Assembly (NCBI RefSeq): GCF_020921035.1
Contig: NC_063158.1
Span: 6,120,001-6,184,000, forward strand
Origin: Rhodamnia argentea
Taxonomy: Eukaryota; Streptophyta; Magnoliopsida; Myrtales; Myrtaceae
DNA: 64,000 nucleotides
Direction: 5' to 3'
Shown one piece after another: positions 32,386 through 44,649 of this stretch (the stretch's first letter is position 1; every line of letters begins with the position of its first letter). Under the pieces are notes generated by a model. It was not told where the DNA came from. It worked only from the letters and a program-made list of their open reading frames with translations, and ran no database searches. The position numbers and the translations under genes were made by a program.

Positions 32386-35300
32386 ATGGCTAAGATTGGC
32401 TTTCCCAGCTTAAAATCCATCTGCAAATTCACTGTCCCTTGTTCGAAGTGGCTGTTATGTAAATCAGGCGCTGCATGTTCAAAGTATCCTACTCAAGTTC
32501 ACGTAAGAGCATCACGTCCATCTCTTGATGCCATCCACTGCTCCAAAGAGTCAAGATCTCTTAACTATGCGAAAACGTATCAGAGAATGCTGGCTCCTGT
32601 ATCAATCTCTGGTACTACCGGTTACCTGAGAAAACCCACCAATGGATTTTCTCCAAAACTAACCCGCACGTGCTGTGGAAGTAATTTCTCCCCTTTTTTG
32701 GCAAGCCCCCTGTTGGATTCTCGGTCATTCACATCGTATTTAGGTGGCAAACGAGATACAAGCGAGGAATCTGAAGTATCAGCTGTTTCTGGGGCGGGCG
32801 AAGCGGGTGATGGGGACAACGTGGTTGTATCAAGTGAGTGGTTCGATAAGATTAAAGAAGCTTGGCACGGCACCGTTGATGTGGCTGGTCGCACAGGGGA
32901 AAAGGTTAAGGACGTGTCTGATGAATTGACTCCTTATGTGCAGCAGGTGCTCGATTCGCACCCCTACGTGAAGAATGTTTTTATGCCAATTGGTCTTACT
33001 TTGACCGGTACTCTATTGGCATGGTTTGTGATGCCTAGAATATTAAGGAGATTTCACAAGTATGCAACACAAGGTCAGGCTGCTTTGCTTTCGGGAACCC
33101 CTTTGGGAGAAGAAGTTCCTTATGACAAAAGTGTCTGGGGGGCCCTAGAGGATCCTTTGAGATATCTCGTCACCTTCATGGCTTTTTGGCAGATGTTAGT
33201 AAATGCAAGTTTGATGATTGTCTCATGTGTACTTCTGTATGTTTTTATTATATGAACCTTAATGTGTACAACGCGCATTTTATTTGAATTGCAGCACCAT
33301 GATGGTTGCTCCTACAACTATAGCATCTCAATACATTGGGCAAGCATGGAGGGGTGCAGTCATTCTTTCATTTGTATGGTTCTTGCATCGCTGGAAAACA
33401 AATGTGTTCTCTCGTGCATTAGCAGTCAAGAGTTTGGCAGGGCTTGATCGAGAAAAAATGCTTGCACTAGACCGACTTTCATCTATAGGGCTGTTTGTAA
33501 TTGGGTTGATGGCTTTAGCAGAAGCATGTGGGGTGGCTGTGCAATCTATAATTACAGTTGGTGGTATAGGAGGTACTTGAACTGTTCCTTTATCTGCTTG
33601 TGCCTTCTGTCTGAGAGTTACCTGCAATCTGTGGCATCATATAGCTATCAAATCGTTAACACGACGTACAATCTTGTGGAGTTACTTTTGATAGCATGAT
33701 GTCGTTGCATTCACTATTTACGAAATCACAAGCTTCTCTCTTAGACAATTTATTCACATAGTTAGCGCACTCGCACGGAATCTCTCTATCTACTGTCTCC
33801 AGATTTTCTCTAGGATACGTCTTTCTACCGCCAATCAAGAGCTCATATGATGCCTACAAGTCTTGCCATGCTTTAACCTATTTGTCAAATAAATTATGCA
33901 GGTGTTGCAACTGCTTTTGCTGCCAAAGATATACTTGGAAATGTGCTCAGTGGCTTGTCTATGCAGTTTTCGAAGCCCTTTTCACTTGGAGATACAATAA
34001 AAGTATGGTTCAAGATCAACCCGGCTACTTACTACGTCTCTAGCATTGCAATTTGAACCTTTTTTTCCTCTCCTCCTGGATATGGAATGAAGTTTTGTTC
34101 TTCCCGACCATTTACTCTGACCAGGAGCTTTTCATCTCTTAATGCATTTATTGTGAGAAATCATCTGATCATCATCCTGAAGTAACTCTGCAGTTAATGA
34201 CATGATTTGGATCTTCAATCAGTACATGATCATGTTGTTCCTCTTTACTCCTTCCATCTCATGGGCTGTGAATATAGTGGGGAACAAGTAGCAAAGAGAA
34301 ACGAGCCTTGACTTCTGAAGTTAATATTTTTCTGTATTTTAGGCTGGATCTATAGAAGGTCAAGTTGTGGAGATGGGGCTCACGACCACATCGCTGCTTA
34401 ATGCCGATAAATTTCCTGTCATTGTTCCAAATTCTTTGTTTTCTAGCCAGGTGAGTACTCTTCTGAAGAGGTGGATTAGTAGTAGTGTTGTCTTTTATAT
34501 GTAGCTGTCTGAATCTTGTAGATCTTGCCATATCCTTGTTAGAAGGTCTTTCGACAATCTCTCGGAATAGTATAATTTACTGTTCTTTGCAGGGGTGCAG
34601 TATTACCCTCTATTTAGACCTGCTTCTGTGCTAGAGTGGGTGTTGCTTACAGAGTTTAGTAGATTAGTTTTAGTAGTGCTGATGTTATAACGTGATTGAT
34701 ATGCAAAATACTTGAATACTCACTAGTCTTGCTTGAGCTAAAAATTACTGCTGTCATATATCGATCAAGTGGTTTGACTGTTGATAATCTTCATTTGTAT
34801 GCTTGACTGGTTAGTACTTTGGACCGCTTGCTGGATGAGGTGGTCCATTGGATATCTGATCTCACTGACAATGCCTCTGGCTGGTTCACCCCATCAAAAA
34901 AATGGAAAAACAAATTAAACTGCAAAAAGTAGTTGAATATTTTCGGATCTTTAGGATTGGTGTATTCTTTTAAATCAGAATTAGGCATTTTTTTAGTTGG
35001 AGTTGTATATGTATTTTGTATTTGCTTTGTTTTTCTATGGTGGATAGTAACTGCAAAGTATAGTCAGAAAACCTCATCATCAGTTCACAAAGTTTGTAGG
35101 TGATTGTAAATAAGTCGCGTGCTGGATGGCGTGCCATAGTCACCAAAATCCCTTTGCAAAGCGATGATCTGGAGAAGATTCCGCTGATATCAAATGACAT
35201 TAAGAATATGCTGAAATCACATCCAAAAGTTTTCTTGGGTAAAGAAATTCCTTACTGTTTCCTGTCACAAGTGGAAAGCTCTCATGTCGAATTGACTCTG

Positions 35301-35807
35301 GGTTGTAATCTCAAACAGATGGTGAGTAGTTCTTCCTCTTATGCACATCTCATGATAAAGCAGTTTTCTACTACCTACTTTAGAATGTGTTTTTATGGAG
35401 ATGATGCTATTGCTACTTGCATGACATAAATGTTTCTCTTACTCAGTTGTTCTTTTACATACGAATTTTTGAATTGCATGTTGTAACAGAAAAAGTGATA
35501 CAACCAATATGCAAGATTTCAGTTTTTATTTTCATTGATATGATACTGGAAGCCAGTATTCTTGCTCTGCATGCTTCGCTTCTTTTTCTACCGAGTCTCT
35601 AATTTTTCTTCCCTTTCTGAAGCCTCTTACCTGTTCTACCATGCTCTCTTGTCACACTTACTCTCACTTATGGATTGTTGCGTGGGGTTTTAGGGTAGAG
35701 ATGAGTTGTACACCACACAACAAGATATCCTTCTTCAGTCTATCCAGATAATTAAGCGGCATGGTGCTAGATTAGGCAGCAGAATGCAAGAAACAACTGG
35801 TCAATGA
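32386..35807 (+). CDS. MSL1: MscS-like mechanosensitive ion channel, mitochondrial (MSL1)
   Basis: Six exons with GT-AG borders and matching phases: 32386-33194, 33295-33572, 33902-34002, 34343-34450, 35100-35321 and 35694-35807 (1632 nt, 543 aa). The N-terminal about 120 residues are Ser/Arg/Lys-rich with few acids, as expected of a mitochondrial presequence. Hallmarks of MSL1 follow: DELTPYVQQVLDSHPYVKNV, TLTGTLLAWFVMPRILRRF, EDPLRYLVTFMAFWQ, VAPTTIASQYIG, then the MscS pore and beta domain GVATAFAAKDILGNVLSGLS, GQVVEMGLTTTSLLNADKFP, VIVPNSLFSSQVIVNKSRA. MSL1 sits in the inner mitochondrial membrane and lets ions pass when membrane tension or potential rises, limiting redox stress. The Arabidopsis protein is about 500 aa; the extra length here is in the presequence. 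No breaks were seen. Confidence 0.95.
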
Positions 35808-37604
35808 CATAGTGAGGAGGAATGCGAGTTTCCATTTGGAGGTAAGACACGATATATAATTTCTTGAGTTGTTCATCAAACAGCTCGATAGAGTAATGCC
35901 AAGGTATCTAACTCGTATCTAATTTCTTGAAGCTTTGTCTTGCTGACAGTTCACCTTGCTGCAAGGACCATGTAAAGATCGGAAGCGTGATTTCTTTTGT
36001 GCTCTTTTGCTGCTGGTTCAAGTCACCACCATCTAATGTCGCACTTATTCGTGGTCCGGAAGCTCTACCTTCACCTACCATTTCTAAGTATATGAGCCTG
36101 GTTTCCTTTTTATGTGGATTTTGTTGGAAGCTTTGACAGGAACAGGGGAACTTGAGAACTCGGACTCTGGTACGGTGCTCTTTGGGGAAGTTGTTCATAT
36201 GCATGTACAAAGAATGATTGACGACATCCCGCGGATAGTGTCATCTCATGCGGCTTTTTCTGTTTCTGTTCATTTGAGAGGCCGTGCGAAAGCCCCAAAT
36301 CGTCAGACTAGCGTGAGGTTTGAAATTGTTATGGTAGTACATCGGGGTCGGTTGGTTTCACCGGCTACCACAGAAAACGGCACAGGAGATGGTTTGAATC
36401 CATCCACCATCACAAGAACTTGATCTTTCCCTAGTTTATTCTCAACCAATTGCCACAAGGAGAACTGATCTTCTGTTTCCATGGCCAAAGCCAACGGAAG
36501 ATGTGATTCCATGAATCAGCACAATAATTTCCCGTTAATCTGGTGGGAATCGTCCCACTGGATGGGCTGGCTTCTTTAGAAATTCTCTAGGAGAGTCAAT
36601 GTGCTTGCCCTTGGGATCGTTGCAGCTGCGAACCATGTTCGTGCATATGAGTGTCTCGCCGGTTCGCATTGGTTTTTTTGGGTGATTCCAGAATCTTCCT
36701 TTTGCTCTCACCCGTGAAACGAGGGAGGAGGCCAGAGAAAACCATATACAATTGCTGACTTAAATCAATCTCGGTGCCTTCGACTATAAAAACTTTATCC
36801 ATCCAATGGAGTGCCGAGTACCTTCGCTTGTGAAAAATCTGAAATGGTCAAACAGCGGATCAAATTGAATTGGCCCAAAAAGATGCCAGGCCGCTCGTTG
36901 TCGGAGGGTGTTGGCTGGCAACAGCCTAATGCAAGCTGCTTTGATTTTAAGTTCTGTCATGGCTTCTCGTGTTGGTGAAAAGCGAAGGAGACAGCTTTCT
37001 CTTCCCTGCCTCCTCATTTTGTGTTCACGCATATCTGCAAGCCGCCTTTTCTTGACCGGTTCAAAGGAGAGAAAAAGCAATATTTCTGATCCCGCTGCTT
37101 GGCCACAACCTCCACAGCACGATCACGAATTCGTAGCCCAAACTTCATTTGAACTATGAGAAAAGTTCGGGCACGATTCATGAGGTCAGAGTAATATTGT
37201 GAATATTATGAACGGTACAAACGAAACTAGTATACCAGATACAAATCTGCCAAAGAAGCTGAATGCAACTACTGCTAAAGCAGCACAGTAAGATACAGTG
37301 GATCACACAGAATTTAGGATCTCACATGCAAATTAAAGCACCCAAAATTGACCAATTAAGTAATCAGCACAAACAGATGTCAAGACGATACTTTTCAGCA
37401 TTGCACTGGAAATTTTTACATATATACCTTACATCAGGAAAAGTTACAGCACACGGGACAAACTGATCTAGAAGCAGCACAGCATACATGACACTCACAC
37501 CACGCGTTATAAGTCCACAACATAAAGTCTTACATACTCTCACCGATAAGATAACACAACACATATGTTGATTTTTGTAAGAAAGTCTACAAGTACCTAA
37601 AAAA
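35808..37604. other. Spacer between convergent MSL1 and BPS genes
   Basis: It holds the 3' UTRs of both genes. The plus-strand frame 36112-36423 and its antisense partners carry no convincing domain. A GT-AG-like pair around 35852 and 36138 could be a 3' UTR intron of MSL1, but this is speculative. Confidence 0.4.
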
Positions 37605-38654
37605 CTATCGCTCAACATTGTTTTTTTGCATTTGCGCAGAAGCTGGACAGTTAGCCCTAAGGTTAGACAGCAAAGCATCACGCCCGGTTAAGACTATCTG
37701 GAAGAAGCCATCCACTTCCCTTTCAAGAAGATCCAGTCCCTGCGAAAGACAATCAACGCTCCTGTGTAAATTGGAAACCGAGCTTCGGACAGATTCCTCT
37801 TCAACTGTGCCCTCCCCAGACCGGATCAGTGGGGACAACTTCTTGACATTTGCATCAACAGCTTCCAGCTCCTTGAAGATGGCCATTCTACCACTAGAAG
37901 GTCGATTTCTAATGCTACTATTTACACTTGTCAGCAAATTAGAGAAGGCCAGGCCCCACAGATATGTGTCAGAAACACTCAGCTCAAACAGTTTCTTGAC
38001 CGAGCCAGAGAAGGCGGCAACGAAGACACTGCAAACAAATAAAGTCTGCACCTTAACTCCATACATGGCACGCATCAGAACTTTCCCTTTGGCTGAGTTT
38101 TTAACCTTGGGTAAATCGAGAGACTCCATCAGACTCTCCAGTATACTGCCACAGTTCTCAAACCTGGGGTTCCTCGAGCTGATGTGCTGTCCCCAACGGT
38201 CAAGGGAAGAACTAGAACGGACAAATTGTTCGGAGGATGAGGATTCCAGATTGTGGAGAGCACATTGGAGCATAAGACGGCCTTGGTTCAGGCGTGAGAT
38301 CTCGGAACTGAAGGCATTGCATATATCAAGAAGCTTCACACTGATATCGAGATATACATCCATCCACTTGTCCTCCCAATCACATACAGGAAGCTCAAGT
38401 GCAGTGATTAAATTTTGTACGTCACTATGGGTTTCACAAAGTGACTTCATAGCCAATTCCATCCATGATAAGCTAAGCACATGACCTGTCTCTTTTGGGT
38501 CAAGTTTTCTAAATCTCTCTGCCAATGTTTCCTCAAAATTGTTCAATACTGCAAGAAGTTTCGATGATAACTGAGAACTCTTTGGCGATAACATCCGAAA
38601 AGGATTCTTCCCAAAAGGGAAGAAGGGCCGCTGTGCTTCATGAGGACGACTCAT
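37605..38654 (-). CDS. BPS1: BYPASS1-family protein (DUF793/ROH1-like)
   Basis: A single coding exon of 349 aa, the same size as the Arabidopsis BPS proteins. The start MSRPHEAQRPFFPFGKNPFR at 38654 matches the family start (MARPQDPPRGFFPFGNPF in BPS1, from memory); an upstream ATG at 38690 would lie in a predicted leader intron. Conserved blocks are LSSKLLAVLNNFEE, WMELAMKSLCETHSDVQNLI, LELPVCDWEDKWMDVYLDIS, VKLLDICNAFSSEISRLNQG, LPKVKNSAKGKVLMRAMYGV, and the C-terminal EVDGFFQIVLTGRDALLSNL. BPS proteins prevent constitutive production of a root-derived mobile signal that stops shoot growth; the biochemical activity is unknown. Gene order with the neighbouring kinase and STE24 suggests it is the equivalent of At4g01360 (BPS3). 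A G-box lies upstream of the predicted leader exon. Confidence 0.93.
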   Translation of the reverse strand: MSRPHEAQRPFFPFGKNPFRMLSPKSSQLSSKLLAVLNNFEETLAERFRKLDPKETGHVLSLSWMELAMKSLCETHSDVQNLITALELPVCDWEDKWMDVYLDISVKLLDICNAFSSEISRLNQGRLMLQCALHNLESSSSEQFVRSSSSLDRWGQHISSRNPRFENCGSILESLMESLDLPKVKNSAKGKVLMRAMYGVKVQTLFVCSVFVAAFSGSVKKLFELSVSDTYLWGLAFSNLLTSVNSSIRNRPSSGRMAIFKELEAVDANVKKLSPLIRSGEGTVEEESVRSSVSNLHRSVDCLSQGLDLLEREVDGFFQIVLTGRDALLSNLRANCPASAQMQKNNVER

Positions 38655-38667
38655 TTTTAAGTATTCA

Positions 38668-39729
38668 CTGCAAAACAGACAAATTATCACAATAAGATAT
38701 CATACCACCAGTTTGAGCAAGGAATTCATGTTTCAGTTTTTTTCCCATGTAAATGACAAGGTCAGTTTCGCAACTTATATGTAAGAACCCAGAAGCACAA
38801 ACAAAAACAGAACCTCAAAACACTTGCATAGAAGTTATAGTTTAGGGGACTCCAATCTCAACTTTCTTTTATAGAAATTTCCCAGAAGATGAGGCAATAT
38901 ATATGCTATTTGCAGAGAAAGATATGTTCCACAGAAAACACACACACAAATCTCATCACCACATGAAACACGAAGTGGCAAAACAGCAATGATATATCCC
39001 TTCAAAACACCGGAACCAACACAAATAATGACTCAGAGAAACCTAGACAGTTACATAGAACACAGGAACTCATGAGATATGCACCAAAATACGAAATAAG
39101 AGCATAAAAAGTAGCCCAAATTTGTTAAAAGGGAGTGTTTTCCTCAAGACCAGGTGAGGAGAAAACCATCTTTACTTCTAGCACAGCTCTATCAGCAGAT
39201 AATATTATGACCAATTCCTGACAGAAAACCCACAGATCAGCTCATAAACGGCACTAGTCTCTCATGTATAGATGAATTGCAGCCGTGAAATTTTTCACCC
39301 TGGATTCCAAGTGACCAAGTAAAACTATCGCACCTCCGAATCACAAGCAAATACCGCTAGCAGACTAAAAGACCATCAACACAGAAACAGAACCGAGCAC
39401 AAGCGCGCAATCATGCAGATCTAGGAAAAACAAAAGCCATCGATTGAAAGTTCCCAGCCAAAAAAAAAAACACGGCAAGCGGTCAGAAAATAAGCAGATT
39501 CGCAGAGATATCATCGCATACTTACAGATCTATCGGATCGACGAGCCAAAAGGCTCAAATCAACCAAGAAAGAGGCGAATTATTCCAGAAGAGGGGAAAA
39601 CAGAAGGACCGCCGAGACAACGAAACCCTAGCCCTCTTTAGCACGCAGCAGCAAAATCGAAAACGATTCTACGAAATCAAAGCTGAAACAGAATAAGGGA
39701 GACCGAGCAGGAAGGAGAATCGATCAAAC
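38668..39729 (-). other. Predicted leader intron of the BPS gene
   Basis: On the minus strand TTTTGCAG ends at 38668, fourteen bases upstream of the ATG, and is a strong acceptor. A plausible donor, CTCGAG then GTTTGATC, lies at 39729. The intervening about 1.06 kb is AT-rich with scattered upstream ATGs and no coding potential. This fits a 5' UTR intron. It is inferred from motifs only. Confidence 0.45.
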
Positions 39730-39888
39730 CTCGAGAGAAATAGCGGGACGAAGATTCAGAGAAGGCTGCGAACAAACGTGGACGCGTACGAGACTTGATA
39801 GGGTTCGTGGAAACTGTGGACGACATTTCTTTGAGTTTTATTTCGAGGTCAAGGAAAGCAGCAGTGAGGCGACTTCGCGAGGGGAGGA

Positions 39889-39894
39889 CACGTG
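39889..39894. promoter_or_regulatory. G-box upstream of BPS gene
   Basis: GACACGTGGGAG contains the palindromic G-box CACGTG in an ABRE-like context, about 160 bp upstream of the predicted leader exon end at 39730. bZIP or bHLH factors bind such sites; use here is inference. Confidence 0.45.
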
Positions 39895-41756
39895 GGAGAA
39901 GGTGATTGGACTTCGAGGTAGCCGGTGGGGAGATTTTTCTTTACTTTATCTTTTCTCCATTTTTTCCTTTCCGGGTGAACGTGAATTTCCCGTTTTGCCC
40001 CTTGAGCTGGCTCTTATCGTTTGCTTGCGTGTGCAATTTGCTCGCTTTGTGCCAACTACCATTTTCTTTAAGGTCTATTAAGCACATAGAGAAACATGGT
40101 GCAACGATGAAATTACTAAGGTGCCCATAGAATTGCCCTCGGCAGTAATCAGCTCATTAAGAAGCACCTCGAAGTTTCTGGCCTTCGCAAGTCCCTGGAT
40201 TAGCCCCCTGTTTTTATGAGGTCATATTTGTCAAATCATCTAAGAACTAATTCAACTATTCAAGCGCGCCGAACTTCAACAAACCCTAAAATTCGGAGGT
40301 CCGTCGGTACGAAATATCTTTACTCGGGATGTCATTTCTCTTTAATAGCAAATCAAGCATTGATATCCCGATCACATTCCGAGTGTCTTGTCAACAATTT
40401 TCCAAATGAAGAAAAATGCAAAGCCTACGTCTTAAGCTGCCCGCAATTAAGCTGATAGAGTAAGTAGCAAGGAGCTTCACACGCAACTCTTTATTCACTA
40501 TTTACTCTTGGCGCCTGCCCTTTGAGGACCCGGCATGAATTTTCGACCCTCGCGTAGCCTTCGTTGCCCTTTTATCTTATCTGATTATGTTTAGCAGTAT
40601 CTTGTCGACGATCTAAGCCATGCCACGCAGATATAAATTTCAGATCTCGGCCAAATAATAGTAATAAAGTTGGACAAATTACCTTGTTTTTATGCTCTGA
40701 ATGTTAGAACTGTAGCATAAAAAGTGCCCTGCAGACTCCAGTTAACAAGATATTCCTGCGAGAACCATAAGGTGGAAAGAAGTACAATGTAGTTGGCAAA
40801 CTAGAGCATGTGCACAGACAAGGGGAACCATGAGCAAATTATATGTCCTCGATCCTAAATTATTCACTGAACTTTCTGTCTAGTCCCTCTCGTGGGCCTT
40901 ATAATGTTCAATGATTTTTAGCCCACTTTATTTTTTTTTTAAAAAGAAGTAATTTATTTGTCTATTTTGGCCTCAGAAATAAACAAATAAAATATTTTTA
41001 AAAAAATTGATGGATAGATTTATGGCGACTTCAATTGTTTTCATTATATATTTTAACGAGTTGACAAAAAAAAAAGGTGTTAAATGTTGTATAATAATCG
41101 AAATACTAAAATTTTTTTGAAGAAAATCCCCAGAATATAACAAAAAAACCCACATTTAAACACCCACAATTTATTCTAAAGAAATTACTCTTACAGAAAA
41201 AAGAAAAATGAAAAAGCTACATCCAGTGATAATAGAAGGGCACAACTTGGCATTTTGATAGCGAGATGCAGATTGCAACACCATGTGTCCAGCCTGACTT
41301 ATGGCCGGCCACCTTGCGCGGGTCCAGCGATTATAAGGAAGGAGAACCTGGTGAACAACGACAAAGTGCAGTTGCTTCCAACGGTTTTGGCTGGTCACTG
41401 GGTCCATCTCCCACAACCCTCCACGCTTCTGGGATTTAGCAGTGTCGATGGCGAATGGAGAGTTTTGCGCCCATCAGAATAGCTGCTGAGTAGGGCCGCC
41501 GCACGTTATCCATCTCGACTCGGGGCATGGCGCCGACAGCGATCGGAATTGTGATTGGACAAAGATGAGGAATGTATAGAAGATGCCAATGAAGTTTTCC
41601 AATTACAGCAACAGAATCCTCTGCTCATAGCAGGTACACCGGGGAGAAACAAATAATAAGACAGAAAGGTGTAACTAATGCATAAATCAGATATAAATGA
41701 CAATCTCGTGAGTAAAATGGTATCTACATTTGCTTTGCGGGTGCATCTTGTGTTTG
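39895..41756. other. Spacer between BPS and receptor-kinase genes
   Basis: AT-rich DNA plus the 3' flank of the receptor kinase. No gene, tandem array or transposon end was recognised. Confidence 0.4.
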
Positions 41757-44649
41757 TTATCTCCATCTAGTTGGCTGGTGATGGTCCCTATCGCTATCAC
41801 ATCTACTCGAGTCGGAAGCTCCTTCGATAGTAGCTTTACCTCCTAACCTCGCATCAGCATGGCTACCCCGTTGGAGTTCCCGGTTTGAGTGCGAAGGCTC
41901 TCTCCCAATTTGACGATCCTGCGTTTTGTTAGTAAGAAATGTATCAGAACAGATCGAATAGCACGAACTTCCTTGTTCTGCCTTTTTCAATAATGTGAAG
42001 GAGCGATGGTATCGGAGAGACAGAAAGTTACGTACATCATGAAACAGCAAGTCATCGGCCTCAAGCATATGGATTACATGACCCATTTTGGGCCTTTTCG
42101 TTGCATCAGGGTCGACGCATCTAAGAGCGACCAGAAGAACCCGCTTGAGCGCCTTTGAAGCAGGCATCTCAGGCAGCTTTGGGTCGACTACTTCCTCAGC
42201 TTTTCGATCTCCAACCATGGCCTTCAACCAGTCAACCAAATTCACCTACAAATGTTTTTCCATTTCACAGTGAGTTCAAAGTGAAAGAGAAGAGAGTGAT
42301 AGAAGATGGATATCTGCATATTCCATGTTAAATGCATCACCACTGACCTCGCCCTTTGGTCGACTATAATCAACAGGACTTCTGCCTGTTATTATTTCCA
42401 TTATCAGTATTCCAAAACTGTAGACATCACTCTTCTCATTCAGCATTCCAGTGCAAGCATATTCTGGTGCTACATAACTGCAGAGAATACTTCCCTTCAG
42501 TGACTTTCTACTTGAAAAGGAGCTAGCAGACATAACTAAGAAGAAGCATAAGTACTTGGACTAACCCAAATGTTCCCATCACGCGAGTTGTGACATAACT
42601 CATTTCAGAACAAAGGAGCTTTGCAAGTCCGAAATCTGACACCTTACAATTCCATTGTCGATCTAGCAGTATGTTGCTGGACTTCACATCTCGGTGGACA
42701 ACTTTAGGTTCAAGACCGTCGTGAAGGTACGCCAATCTGCCAGGTTTTTAGAAGTAACACAGCAGTTTGAAGAATAAGCACGAAAAGCAAATCATGGAAA
42801 TGAAGTACCACTTGGATGGACTCGAATATAAGTATTTAATCACTCACCCCTTTGCGGTTCCAAGTATAATATTCATACGGATATTCCACGTAAGAGGGCT
42901 GACCTCGCCTACATCCCCATGAAGCCACTGGTCTAGATTTCCATTGTCAACATACTCATATACAAGCATCCTAGCAAAAACAGGAGAAATCACAGCTATT
43001 AACATATGCAACAGCATCCACAAGTTCAACCTCTAGTGGGAAGGCAAAGTATCAGTACCTATAAGCACCCTCAACGCAATAACCAAGCAGCCTGACAAGA
43101 TTTTTGTGTCTTACGCGCCCAATCACTTCAACCTCCACTTTGAACTCCTTCTCAGCTTGTCCCCTGATCATCGATAAATTTCGTGAACTCGCATATTGTG
43201 CATGATTGCAGTGAAGAAAAGAAAGAAGGATCCCAATCCAACTTCCAACGGTGTAAGGATCACAGAGAACCAAGTGGAGGAAACATGAAAAAGAAGATGG
43301 TAGTACGAGAATTTGCACCGTAATTTGCATGAAAATACAGTAATTCTCCCTGACCAACCAGCAAACTAAAACATGATACTTTTCATCCACGCATAAACGT
43401 TTTTCCTTTTCTTTTTCGTTTTTTTTTTAGGTTAATAAAAAAGAGTAATAACTTGCAAAGTCTTTGACATGCAGAAAAGGACTGTTGAACTGAATTTCAG
43501 ATTGTTTAAAGAAAGGCCAAGAGACAACAGAATATGATGTCAAATCCACCAAACAGATGATTGGCGCTTCTGAGCAAACTCAGGTCACTTTTTTTTTTTT
43601 TTAAATTACAGCTTGACAAGTTTCTACCCCTTCAGCAGCAACCTCCAAAGAAAAGTCAAAAGTTGGAAGAAACACAAAAGCTAAAATCAAAGATTCTCAT
43701 TTCATCAACCAAATTGCTTCATGAACAAGCAAAATTCACCGAAACACATCCAAAATCAATCCTTGTACTATTGCTTCCATCCGAGCAATCAAACTCAGCC
43801 AACCCGACTTCAGAAACAAGGAGAACAGTACAAAACACAAGCAATCTCCTTCACATCCCAATCACCTGTACATACATTCTACGACTGATAAAATATACAC
43901 GACAGCACATAGCAGCGTCCATTCAGGAGGATGGCAATCCACGCAGTTCAATTCGCGCTCTCGTGCTAAAAAATAACTGGAATTGCAGTTCTAATTATTC
44001 CAATGAAGCGTAGATTCGCATCACCCTACTGTTACGGCCAACGAGTACAGGGATGTTACCTGTTATTCAGGAGATTCTTCACGGCGACTCTCGTCCCATC
44101 ACCAAGCACGCCGCTGTACACAATCCCGTATCCACCTTCGCCGATCACATTCTCCTCACACAACCCACCCGTCGCCTCCTCGAGCTCCCGCAGCGTGTAC
44201 CACCGCCCCCACCCCAAGTGCGACACCTCGGGCCCCACGTTCCCGCTCCCCAGCGACGCAGTCTCGGTCCTCTCCGTCCCCCTGCTCTCTCCGCTCGAGT
44301 ACCGATCGGAGTACACCACCCGGTGCTCCACCTTCCCCATGTCGATCTGGATCTCCGGGGCCAGAGCCGCGTGGGGCGCCTCCGACGGCACGATCTCGAG
44401 GATCTCCTTCGAGATAGGGGGCGTGGCGGCGGCGGCGGGCGCCACGGCGTCGGGGCATGCGCGGCGCTTGGCGACGCCCTTCTCCCGTCCGCCGCGCCGG
44501 CGGGAGGTGAGGCAGAGGGAGAGGAGGAAGAGCGCGACGACGATGAGGGAGCCGAGGAATATGCCGATAACGACCCACAGGTGGAGGCCGAAGATGGAGG
44601 TCGGCTTGGAAAGCTCGGTGTTCACGAAGGAGGAGTTGTAGACCGGCAT
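41757..44649 (-). CDS. Receptor-like Ser/Thr kinase, At4g01330/At1g01540 type
   Basis: Seven exons on the minus strand: 44649-44060, 43163-43059, 42970-42848, 42736-42566, 42477-42348, 42245-42036 and 41918-41757. All borders are GT-AG and phases match (1491 nt, 496 aa). The protein starts [20 protein letters not shown], lacks a large ectodomain and has one span at about 23-45 ([20 protein letters not shown]). The conserved linker [13 protein letters not shown] and [17 protein letters not shown] precede a full kinase domain: glycine loop [11 protein letters not shown], catalytic lysine in [31 protein letters not shown] and [20 protein letters not shown]. It is therefore an active-looking RD kinase at the plasma membrane. 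The first exon is GC-rich (about 44100-44560), unlike the rest. From memory its Arabidopsis counterpart is next to STE24, as here. Confidence 0.95.

Noticed and set aside
36112-36423. 103-codon frame containing VLFGEVVHMHVQ
   Set aside because: The phrase faintly recalls flavin-reductase-like domains, but the rest does not fit and there is no second supporting motif.
43561-44013. 150-codon plus-strand frame
   Set aside because: It lies in intron 1 of the receptor-kinase gene and shows no family motif.
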